64,000 bases of DNA. It comes from Rhodobacteraceae bacterium HLUCCA12 (GTDB lineage Bacteria > Pseudomonadota > Alphaproteobacteria > Rhodobacterales > Rhodobacteraceae). Under the pieces are notes generated by a model. That model had not been told where the DNA came from. It ran no database searches and saw only the letters and a list, made by a program, of their open reading frames with translations. Position numbers and translations under genes: made by a program. Where the stretch lies: assembly GCA_001314715.1 (NCBI GenBank), contig LJSV01000005.1:1-64000 (forward strand), given 5' to 3'. Below, in pieces: positions 54,344-61,638 of this stretch (its first letter is position 1; each line of letters opens with the position of its first letter).

Positions 54344-55320
54344 GGCTTTACTCCGTTTTCTTCAATCGCTTGCGCCCCGAACAGGCGCGCGGCGCGGGTG
54401 CTGATATCGGCCCCGATCCGTGCCAGCAGCGCGGGCGAGCTGCGGTATTCCGGCATCATCACGCTGACCACGCCCAGCACGCGCCCGGCGGGCCCGCGCA
54501 CCGCCGCCCCGGCCGAAGCGGCCCCCGAAACCCGCTCACTGGCCGAGGTGGCATAGCCGCGCGCGCGAATTGCACACAACTCGCGCGCCAGCCGCGCCGG
54601 ATCGACAACGAAATCGGTTTGCTGGATGGGCTTGAGCGTGGACAACCAGGCCTCGACCTCGCCTTGCGGCATCGCGGCCAGTTGGGCCTTGCCCGCGGAC
54701 CCCGCATAGGCCGGGTAGCGCGCGCCGATCTCCAGCACGAAACGCACCGGGTGCGGGCTGGCGATGACATCGGCCACCACCTGATCCCAGCCGGCAGGCA
54801 CGAACCAACTGACGGTTTCGCTGTATTCGGCGGCAAGCTCGGCCATCATCGGCCGGATCAGCCGGGTGGCGACCTGATCGTTCATCAACGGCCGCAGAAA
54901 CCGGATCATGGCCGCGGCGATGATCCAGCGTTCGCTCAAGGGATCGTATTCGACCACGGCAGCCGCGCGCATGACCTGCAAGGCGCGCAGGATCTGCCCT
55001 TCGCCCTGCCCGGTATCGGCGGCCAGTTCGCGGGGTGATACCCCCTCGGCCCCGGCCTGCGCGATCCGGTCCAGCAGCACCAGCCCGGCCTCAAGCCCCA
55101 GCGCGCCGGACTCGCCCTGCGCCAGCGTATACCGTTTCTGGCCGTCGCGGCGCAGATAGCCCTCGGCCTCCAGCGTACGCAGGAACCGGAAGGCGATCGT
55201 CGTGCTGAGCCCGGATGCGGCGGCAACCTCGGACAGGGTGATCGGCGCGGCGGCCTGCCCGACCACGCGCATCACCGCAAAGGCGCGGCCAACCGTCTTG
55301 AGGCCATATTGCTCGTTCAT
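54340..55320 (-). CDS. IclR family transcriptional regulator
   Basis: A 326-residue regulator, longer than the usual 250-280. The N-terminal winged helix reads AFAVMRVVGQAAAPITLSEVAAASGLSTTIAFRFLRTLEAEGYLRRD (about residues 14-60). A second, weaker winged-helix-like stretch (SPRELAADTGQGEGQILRALQVM, about residues 95-120) precedes the effector domain ending RVLGVVSVMMPEYR. First gene of the ACAD-CoA ligase-Tct operon, so it likely controls its own operon. Confidence 0.88.
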   Translation of the reverse strand: MNEQYGLKTVGRAFAVMRVVGQAAAPITLSEVAAASGLSTTIAFRFLRTLEAEGYLRRDGQKRYTLAQGESGALGLEAGLVLLDRIAQAGAEGVSPRELAADTGQGEGQILRALQVMRAAAVVEYDPLSERWIIAAAMIRFLRPLMNDQVATRLIRPMMAELAAEYSETVSWFVPAGWDQVVADVIASPHPVRFVLEIGARYPAYAGSAGKAQLAAMPQGEVEAWLSTLKPIQQTDFVVDPARLARELCAIRARGYATSASERVSGAASAGAAVRGPAGRVLGVVSVMMPEYRSSPALLARIGADISTRAARLFGAQAIEENGVKP

Positions 55321-55395
55321 TTTTCCGTTTTTCGCAATTTCCTCTTATGCAAAAGTTAGAGACATGGCCCGGCATGGGTCAAGACTTTTCTGACT

Positions 55396-55425
55396 GCACA
55401 ACGACGTTTCCGCACAACGAAAACG
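55396..55425. promoter_or_regulatory. Repeat cluster upstream of the IclR operon
   Basis: GCACAACGA occurs at 55396-55404 and 55412-55420. Overlapping it, CGTTTCC (55405-55411) and GAAAACG (55419-55425) form an imperfect inverted repeat with one mismatch. The cluster is 76-105 bp upstream of the IclR start, a plausible operator position. Confidence 0.4.
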
Positions 55426-55503
55426 CAGGGTCAGACACGACATGAAGATTGTGCCGTAATGAATTGTTTGAAAATGTTTTTCACCGTCTCTTCAGAGACC
55501 GCT

Positions 55504-56412
55504 TTAACCCTGCTGCCCGCCGGGGAAGTCATAGAGCCGGGCCGGGTTCTCCACCAGAAGGCGGTGGCGCACTGCCTCATCCGGAATCACCTGGCCCAGC
55601 CAGTCCAGCGTATCGGTCGGCGAAAACGGCATCTGGCGCTGCGCCACATGCGGCCAGTCAGAGCCCCAGACACAGCGCGCGGGCGCGGCCGCCACCAGCC
55701 GCTGCGCCAGCGCCAGCGTATCCACCCAGGGCGGCGCGGCCTGCGAACACCGGTAGGCGCCCGACAGCTTGACCCAAGTGCGCCCCTGTTGCAGCAGCCG
55801 TTCCAACGTGGCGATGGCGGCCGCGCGCGTGGCGTCCTGCCCGGTTCCCGGCGGCGGCAAATGGCCCATATGGTCGATCACCACCTCGACCGGCAGCGCC
55901 GCGATCCGCCGTTCCAGCGCGGGCAAGGTCAGACCGTCGATCAGAAGTTCCAGATGCCAGCCCCGTTGCGCGCAGCGCGGCGCAAGGGCCTCCAGCGCCT
56001 CAAGCCCGGTGCCGCCGCCAAACAGCATGTTGAGGCGCAGGGCCCGAACGCCGGCCTCGGACAGGGCATCGAGCGTGCGGGCCTCCACATCGGGGCGCAC
56101 CACCGCCACACCGGCCAGACGCCCCCGATGGGCCGACACGGTTTCAGCCATCAGCCGGTTGTCGTCACCATGCACCGACACCGTGACCAGCACCCCGCGC
56201 CCCATGCCCAACCCCGCCAGGTTTGCCAGATAATCGGCCGGCGTGGCCTCGGGCGGGGTATAGCTGCGTGCCTCCACGAACGGATGCGCCGGCGGCTGCC
56301 CGATCACATGCGCATGACAGTCGCATGCCTGGGCTGGCGGCATGAACGCGGGGGCGCGGGTGATCGGACGGGGCGCCGCGCAGAAAAAGTCCGGGCCGGT
56401 CGGATGGGACAT
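55504..56412 (-). CDS. TIM-barrel amidohydrolase family 2 protein (LigI-like)
   Basis: A 302-residue hydrolase of the amidohydrolase-2 group that includes 2-pyrone-4,6-dicarboxylate lactonase. Metal-site motifs are CDCHAHVIG at the N-terminus, VEVVIDHMGHLPPP in the middle, and VWGSDWPHV with the late Asp. Many relatives act on ring-cleavage products of aromatic compounds. The ATG at 56412 follows GAGGA and lies 8 bp after the isomerase stop; the two genes are surely co-transcribed. A start at residue 24 would also leave the domain whole. Confidence 0.85.
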   Translation of the reverse strand: MSHPTGPDFFCAAPRPITRAPAFMPPAQACDCHAHVIGQPPAHPFVEARSYTPPEATPADYLANLAGLGMGRGVLVTVSVHGDDNRLMAETVSAHRGRLAGVAVVRPDVEARTLDALSEAGVRALRLNMLFGGGTGLEALEALAPRCAQRGWHLELLIDGLTLPALERRIAALPVEVVIDHMGHLPPPGTGQDATRAAAIATLERLLQQGRTWVKLSGAYRCSQAAPPWVDTLALAQRLVAAAPARCVWGSDWPHVAQRQMPFSPTDTLDWLGQVIPDEAVRHRLLVENPARLYDFPGGQQG

Positions 56413-56420
56413 GGCAATCC

Positions 56421-57101
56421 TCAGGATGCGGGGTCAGTCTGCGCCGCATCGGCGCGCGCGGCAAGCCCGTGCTGACGCATCCGCCAGACCAGCTGGTCGA
56501 ACCGGTCCTGCCCGAAAAAGGGCTCGTCGCGAAAGACGAAACACGGCACGCCCCAATGCCCGGCATGCGTCAGCGCCGCCTCGTTTCGCTCAAGCGCGCG
56601 GTCGTGATGCGCCGGATCGCCGTCGATGGCCGCGCACATCTCGGCATGATCCAGACCGGCCTCGGCGGCGGCGTGCGCCAGGTGGTCGCCCTGGTGCCAG
56701 TTGTCCACCCTGCCTGACCACAGCAGCCGCGACACCGCATCGATATAGGCCAGCCCCCGGCCACGCTCGGCCGCGGCAATGCCCAGATGCGTCAGCCGCC
56801 GGATGTGGGGCTGGTCGCGCGCGATCACGTTGGTGACCGGGTCCTGCACGATCGGGTCGGGCACCGGGCGGCGAAACGGCAGACCCAGATAGTCAGCCTG
56901 CCGCTGGGTGTCGAGAAACAGATAGGGGCGCCAGCGCGGGTCCATTCGCGCGAAAAACGCCGGATCGCGGGTTGCGAGCGGGCGAACCGGGCGTATGGTA
57001 ACCGCGACGTCATGCGCGGCGGCAAAGGCCACCAGCCGCGGTGTCGCCAGATAGGAATAGGGGCTGCGAAACGACCAATAGACGTCAAGCTGCAAGGTCA
57101 T
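56421..57101 (-). CDS. DsbA-fold 2-hydroxychromene-2-carboxylate isomerase-like protein
   Basis: A 226-residue thioredoxin-fold protein of the HCCA isomerase/GST kappa group. The characteristic N-terminal SFRSPYSYLATPRL holds the glutathione-contacting Ser and lacks any CxxC pair. The late HWGVPCFVFRDEPFFGQDRFDQL is the usual cis-Pro and C-terminal region. HCCA isomerases act in naphthalene-type aromatic breakdown. The ATG at 57101 is preferred over a TTG two codons earlier. It diverges from the LysR gene with only 31 bp between starts. Confidence 0.85.
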   Translation of the reverse strand: MTLQLDVYWSFRSPYSYLATPRLVAFAAAHDVAVTIRPVRPLATRDPAFFARMDPRWRPYLFLDTQRQADYLGLPFRRPVPDPIVQDPVTNVIARDQPHIRRLTHLGIAAAERGRGLAYIDAVSRLLWSGRVDNWHQGDHLAHAAAEAGLDHAEMCAAIDGDPAHHDRALERNEAALTHAGHWGVPCFVFRDEPFFGQDRFDQLVWRMRQHGLAARADAAQTDPAS

Positions 57102-57132
57102 GGTCAAGATTCCTGTTCAGTGGGAGCGGCGG

Positions 57133-58077
57133 ATGCAACGAAACCGTATCGAACTGCGGCACTTGCGCTGCTTTCTTGCAGCGGTGGAGGCCGGAAGCAT
57201 GTCGCGGGCCGCGGCGCTGCTGAACCTGGCCCAGCCCGCTGTCAGCCAGCATATCAAAACGCTTGAGGACACGCTGGGCGCGCGGCTTCTGGTGCGGAGC
57301 TCCAGCGGTGTGCACCCGACCGCGCGCGGACAAGAGGTGGCCGCGATCTGCACCGAAGTCTTTGCCACGCTTGACCGGCTGGAGCCCGCAGCGACCGGGG
57401 CGCAGGTGCCTGAGGTGCGGCTGGGCCTGCCGATGACCGTCAGCCCGCTGATCGCCCGGCCGCTGATGCAAGCCGCCAGCGACGACCCGGCCGCGCCCCG
57501 CCTGTACTTGAGCGAGGGCATGAGCGCGCATCTGGCCGAGTGGCTTCTGGCCGACCGGATCGACGCCGCCGTCCTGTTCGAGGGGCAGGCCCATGCCGAA
57601 CTGGACACCCGCCCGATCCTGTCCGAACGCCTTTACCTGCTGGGTCCACCGGGGCATTTCGCACCCGGCGCCGTGGTGCCGCTGTCGGATCTGGGCCGCT
57701 ATCCATTGATCCTGCAAGATGAGCGCAACGCCCTGCACCGGCTGATCCGCGACGCGGCTGTGGCGCATGGCGTCGAGATCCGCATCACGGTGATGCTGGA
57801 TCTGGTCAGCGAAACCACCCGTTTCGTGGCGGCGGGCGAAGGTTTCGCGGTGCTGGCGCCCATCGCCTTTGTCGAACCGCTGGCCGAGGGCCGGCTGAGC
57901 GCGGCGCCCATCGTCGCGCCCGAGATCATTCGCGGCTGGGTCTGGGCCGAACACCGGCGGCCGGCAATCACCACGGCCGCACGCCGCGCGCGCGATGCCG
58001 CGCTGCGGATGACCGAGGGCCTGCTGCGCCAGCGCACCGATGCCGTGCAGGAACGGCTGGAGCGGCTGACGCGCTGA
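57133..58077 (+). CDS. LysR family transcriptional regulator
   Basis: A 314-residue regulator. The N-terminal winged helix-turn-helix is clear (LRHLRCFLAAVEAGSMSRAAALLNLAQPAVSQHIKTLEDTLGARLL, about residues 9-53), followed by the two-lobed effector domain with VRLGLPMTVSPLIARPL and AGEGFAVLAPIAFV. The ATG at 57133 has GGGAG before it. It diverges from the isomerase-amidohydrolase pair and converges on the DehI-like gene, so it probably controls one or both sets. Confidence 0.92.
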   Translation: MQRNRIELRHLRCFLAAVEAGSMSRAAALLNLAQPAVSQHIKTLEDTLGARLLVRSSSGVHPTARGQEVAAICTEVFATLDRLEPAATGAQVPEVRLGLPMTVSPLIARPLMQAASDDPAAPRLYLSEGMSAHLAEWLLADRIDAAVLFEGQAHAELDTRPILSERLYLLGPPGHFAPGAVVPLSDLGRYPLILQDERNALHRLIRDAAVAHGVEIRITVMLDLVSETTRFVAAGEGFAVLAPIAFVEPLAEGRLSAAPIVAPEIIRGWVWAEHRRPAITTAARRARDAALRMTEGLLRQRTDAVQERLERLTR

Positions 58078-58085
58078 CGGCGCGA

Positions 58086-58949
58086 TCACCCCTCGCCCCC
58101 GTGTTCCGGCAGCAACATGGCCCCCAGCGCCCGGCCGATCGGCACCATCTTGGGGATGATCCGCCGCACCAGCGCCCCGATCGCCGGGTCGATCCGTGCC
58201 TGAAAGGCGCTGTCCATCGCCAGATCGGGCAAAAGCCGCACGGCCCGCGCCGCGCGCTGCTGCATCGCCGCCGTGGCCTGTGCCAGCACGCCGCTGTCGT
58301 GCAGGGGTGCCAGCGCCGCCTCGGCGCTGTGCAGGAAACCGGGCCAATGCGCGAGGTGGCGATACAGGCTGGCCCGCGGCGGCCCCGACCCCGGATCCCC
58401 GAAAGCATCAAGTCGATCCAGACAGGCCCGCGTCGCGGCGTCCAGCGTGGCGGGGTCGGGCAGCGGTGGTGCCGCTTGAGCCAGTGGCGCGGCCCGCATC
58501 GCCGCCAGCCACGGATCGGCGCGCGCGGCGCGGCGCGATCCCTCCGGCGCCCGGACCGCCGGGCCATCACCCGCGACCGGTCCCAGCAGGGCGGAAAAGG
58601 CGATCAGATTGCGCCGGTTGTTGCCATCGTAATCCAGCACGATCCGGCGCATCGTCGCCCCCTCTTGCCGGTCGGCCCAGTCGCTGACGGGCGCCCGCCC
58701 CGGCACCGGCGGGGCCAGCGCATCGGCCAGCGCGTTCAGCCGCCCGTCGGCATAGGCCGGGCGCAGCCCTTGCCAGGCCATCGACAGAACCGGCACCCCC
58801 AGCGCCGCCAGGCGCCGGAATACCAGATTGACCACCGGGTTTCCCATGGTCATGCGGATGTCGTCATAGATCAGCGCGATCTCGGGCGGGGTCCGCGCAT
58901 CGTCCGCGACCTCGGCCACGGGTCCGAGGGATTGGGCGCGCGCGCTCAT
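58086..58949 (-). CDS. DehI-like halocarboxylic acid dehalogenase family protein
   Basis: A 287-residue, mostly helical protein. The N-terminal ARTPPEIALIYDDIRMTMGNPVVNLVFRRLAALG matches the DehI group of 2-haloacid dehalogenases, and a second repeat-like half follows (PEIALIYDD-type pattern is not repeated exactly). DehI enzymes hydrolyse the carbon-halogen bond of 2-halocarboxylic acids without a covalent intermediate. The ATG at 58949 overlaps the upstream stop by ATGA. Family assignment is from the N-terminus; dehalogenase activity itself is unproven here, and relatives of unknown function exist. Confidence 0.65.
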   Translation of the reverse strand: MSARAQSLGPVAEVADDARTPPEIALIYDDIRMTMGNPVVNLVFRRLAALGVPVLSMAWQGLRPAYADGRLNALADALAPPVPGRAPVSDWADRQEGATMRRIVLDYDGNNRRNLIAFSALLGPVAGDGPAVRAPEGSRRAARADPWLAAMRAAPLAQAAPPLPDPATLDAATRACLDRLDAFGDPGSGPPRASLYRHLAHWPGFLHSAEAALAPLHDSGVLAQATAAMQQRAARAVRLLPDLAMDSAFQARIDPAIGALVRRIIPKMVPIGRALGAMLLPEHGGEG

Positions 58950-60181
58950 GGCCGGCGCTCCAGCGCGTGTTGCAACACTGAGTCCAGCATCCACAGCCGG
59001 TCCTGCCCCCAGGTCATGTAATCGCCGATCACGAAAACCGGGGCGGCATACTGATCGTATCGGGCAAGCTCGTCGCGATGCCGGTCGGCCCAGGACAGAT
59101 CGGCATCCGGGGCGGCGTGACGGATCGCGTCATCGGGGTCAATCCCGGCGCGCGCGGTAATGATCGACAGTGCCGCGTCCTCGGCCAGGTCCAGCCCGTC
59201 CACCCAGACGCCGCGCATTGCCGACAGGATATAGTCCTCGGCCCGTCCCTGGGCCTGCGCATGGGGGAAAATCGCCATCGCCCGTCGCAACCCCGGCCCG
59301 TAAGGGTCTGTGAAATGGCCGAAATCCACACCATGCCGCAAGCCCTCGCGCGCGCAATCGGTGCGGAAATAGTCGGCCTTGATCTTGGGAATCGCGAAAC
59401 CCGCCATCTTCATGGGAATGATCAGGCGCGGCGACACGCGCAGCCGGTAGCGCCGCGCCAGAGCAAATGTCCGGGCGGCGGCGAGATAGGCATAGGGGCT
59501 GCGAAACGAGCAGTAGAACCGCAGTTCCGGCTCGCCTTCGGGGGGCAGGGCCAGCGGCGTCCGGATCGGTTCGGCCCGGCGCGGCACCACACCGGGCACG
59601 CCGGTTCCGCGCCGGAAGCCACGATTGATCAGCACGTTTTCCAGATGCCAGAGCCGGTCCACGCCCCAATACCAGCCGCCCTCGAAATGGATCATCGCGC
59701 TGTGGTAATGCCCCATCGCCTGCTGCGCGGCGCCGTTTTCGGCCAGTTGCGCGCGCGCCGTGTCGGGGTCGGGCAAAGCGATGGTCTTTTCCGCCCGCGC
59801 TAGCGTCGCCTGTGCCGGATCGCGCGGGCCGAACAGCGCCGCACCGATGGTCAGCGCAGTCGAGAGATAGCTGGCGGCATCGCGCCGGGCCAGCAGGATA
59901 CGCGCAGCCAGAAACGCTTCGTCGGCCGACGGGGCCTGCGCCGCGGCGGGAAAGTCCAGCGCCAGATGCCGGCACAGATCCACCGCGTCGCGCAGCCCGT
60001 TGGCCATCAGCGCATCGGGGCGCGGCGCGAATTCCGGCCCCGGCAGCGGCACGGTCACAAAGCGCAGCGACACGTCGTAACAGGCCGCCAGACGGGGCAG
60101 GCATTGCAGCAACAGAAGGCTCCACGGGTCGTCGGGCCGGTGAAAGATCGTCAGTTGCGCGGGCGCGGCGGTGGCGAACAT
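58946..60181 (-). CDS. Tandem DsbA-fold protein (double HCCA isomerase-like)
   Basis: A 411-residue protein made of two related thioredoxin-fold halves. The C-terminal half (about 218-411) is HCCA-isomerase-like: FYCSFRSPYAYLAAARTFAL at 222-241. The N-terminal half (about 8-190) has the diverged equivalent FHRPDDPWSLLLLQ at 13-26. Both halves end with the same signature: WGVDRLWHLENV (172-183) and WGQDRLWMLDSV (391-402), direct evidence of duplication. No CxxC motif in either, so not a disulfide oxidoreductase. It lies 3 bp after the aldehyde dehydrogenase gene in a leftward operon. Confidence 0.78.
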   Translation of the reverse strand: MFATAAPAQLTIFHRPDDPWSLLLLQCLPRLAACYDVSLRFVTVPLPGPEFAPRPDALMANGLRDAVDLCRHLALDFPAAAQAPSADEAFLAARILLARRDAASYLSTALTIGAALFGPRDPAQATLARAEKTIALPDPDTARAQLAENGAAQQAMGHYHSAMIHFEGGWYWGVDRLWHLENVLINRGFRRGTGVPGVVPRRAEPIRTPLALPPEGEPELRFYCSFRSPYAYLAAARTFALARRYRLRVSPRLIIPMKMAGFAIPKIKADYFRTDCAREGLRHGVDFGHFTDPYGPGLRRAMAIFPHAQAQGRAEDYILSAMRGVWVDGLDLAEDAALSIITARAGIDPDDAIRHAAPDADLSWADRHRDELARYDQYAAPVFVIGDYMTWGQDRLWMLDSVLQHALERRP

Positions 60182-60184
60182 GGC

Positions 60185-61627
60185 TCAGACCGTCTGGCTG
60201 ATCAGGCGGGTTTCAAGATAGCCGTCCAGCCCTTCGGTGCCACCTTCAGACCCATAGCCGCTGTCGCCGACCCCGCCAAAGGGCAGTTCGGCAATCGAGA
60301 TCGCAAAGCTGTTGACGCCCACCATGCCCGCGCGCAGCCCCGCCGCCAGCCGGTCGGAGGTGGCGCGCGAACCCGTGAACCCATAGGCCGCCAACCCGTA
60401 GGGCAGCGCATTGGCGCGGCTCAACGCCTCGTCCAGGTCGTCGAACGGGGTGATCGGGGCGATCGGGCCAAAGGGTTCTTCGCGCATCACCAGCGCATCG
60501 CCCTCGGCCTCGGCCAGAACCGTCGGCTGCCAGAAATACCCCCGGTTGCCGACCCGCGCGCCGCCGGTGACGCGGCGCAGGCCGCGCGCCTCGGCGTCAT
60601 CGACCAGCCGGGCCATGGCGGCCAGCCGCCGATCATTGGCCAAGGGCCCCATTTGCGTGCCCGCCTCGGTGCCCGCGCCGACATGCAGCGCGGCGGCGGC
60701 TTCGGCAAAGCGATCGACGAACCCGTCATAGAGCTTGCGCGCGACGAAAAAGCGCGACGGCGCGATGCAGACCTGCCCGGCATTGCGGAACTTCGCCGCG
60801 ACCAGCGCCGGCACCACCTGATCCAGCGCGGCATCGTCGCAGACCACCACCGGCGCATGCCCGCCCAATTCCATCGTGGCGCGCTTGACCGATTGCGCGG
60901 CCAGTGCGCCCAGGTGGCGGCCCACGGCGGTCGACCCGGTGAAGGATATCTTGCGGATCGCCGGATGCGGGATCAGGTATTCCGAGATCGTGGCGGGATG
61001 GCCGAACACAAGGTTCAGACAGCCCGGCGGCAGGCCCGCATCCATCAGCGCGCGGGCGATGGCGATGGCGGTAGCGGGCGTTTCCTCGGCCGGTTTCATG
61101 ACGATGGTGCAGCCCGCCGCCAATGCGCCGGCGATCTTGCGCGCGGGCGTCAGCGCCGGAAAGTTCCACGGCGCGAACCCCGCCACCGGCCCGACCGGCA
61201 GGCGCCGCACCTCGTGGCGCAGGCCGGGGGCGCGCGCGGGCACGGTGCGCCCGTAAAGGCGCGGCGCCTCGTCGCCGTACCATTCGAAGATATCGGCCGC
61301 GCCGCCGATCTCGCCCACGGCCTCGGCCACCGGCTTGCCCTCTTCCCGGCTCATCCAGCGCGCGATGTCCTCCGCGCGCTCGCGCAAAAGCGCGGCGGTG
61401 CGGTTGAGGATGCGCTTTCGCTCGATCGCCGGGGTGGCCGACCAGCGGTCAAAGGCACGCGCGGCGGCCTGCGCCGCGCGATCCAGAAGCGCGGTATCGA
61501 CATGGGGCAGGTGGCCCAGTTCGCTTTCGTCGGCCGGGTTCAGAACCGCCTCGCCCGCGCCGGTTTCGGTGATCCATTCCCCGTCGATCAGAAGCGCGAG
61601 TTGCGGATAGGCTGTTGCATCGGTCAT
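60185..61627 (-). CDS. NAD(P)-dependent aldehyde dehydrogenase (succinate-semialdehyde dehydrogenase type)
   Basis: A 480-residue aldehyde dehydrogenase, oxidising an aldehyde to an acid. Catalytic Glu253 (TMELGGHAP) and Cys287 (NAGQVCIAPSRFF) are 34 residues apart as expected, and the cofactor strand FAPWNFPALTPARKIAGALAAGCTIVMKPAEETP is present. The sequence is closest in feel to GabD. The ATG at 61627 follows GAGGA. It stands between the sulfatase gene (11 bp upstream) and the tandem isomerase-like gene (3 bp downstream), so the aldehyde is probably an intermediate of that pathway. Confidence 0.9.
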   Translation of the reverse strand: MTDATAYPQLALLIDGEWITETGAGEAVLNPADESELGHLPHVDTALLDRAAQAAARAFDRWSATPAIERKRILNRTAALLRERAEDIARWMSREEGKPVAEAVGEIGGAADIFEWYGDEAPRLYGRTVPARAPGLRHEVRRLPVGPVAGFAPWNFPALTPARKIAGALAAGCTIVMKPAEETPATAIAIARALMDAGLPPGCLNLVFGHPATISEYLIPHPAIRKISFTGSTAVGRHLGALAAQSVKRATMELGGHAPVVVCDDAALDQVVPALVAAKFRNAGQVCIAPSRFFVARKLYDGFVDRFAEAAAALHVGAGTEAGTQMGPLANDRRLAAMARLVDDAEARGLRRVTGGARVGNRGYFWQPTVLAEAEGDALVMREEPFGPIAPITPFDDLDEALSRANALPYGLAAYGFTGSRATSDRLAAGLRAGMVGVNSFAISIAELPFGGVGDSGYGSEGGTEGLDGYLETRLISQTV

Positions 61628-61638
61628 GTTCTGTCCTC

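Noticed and set aside
55486-55499. GTCTC-TTCA-GAGAC hairpin just after the amidohydrolase gene, considered as a terminator
   Set aside because: The stem is only 5 bp of mixed pairs and no T-run follows; a weak signal that could occur by chance.
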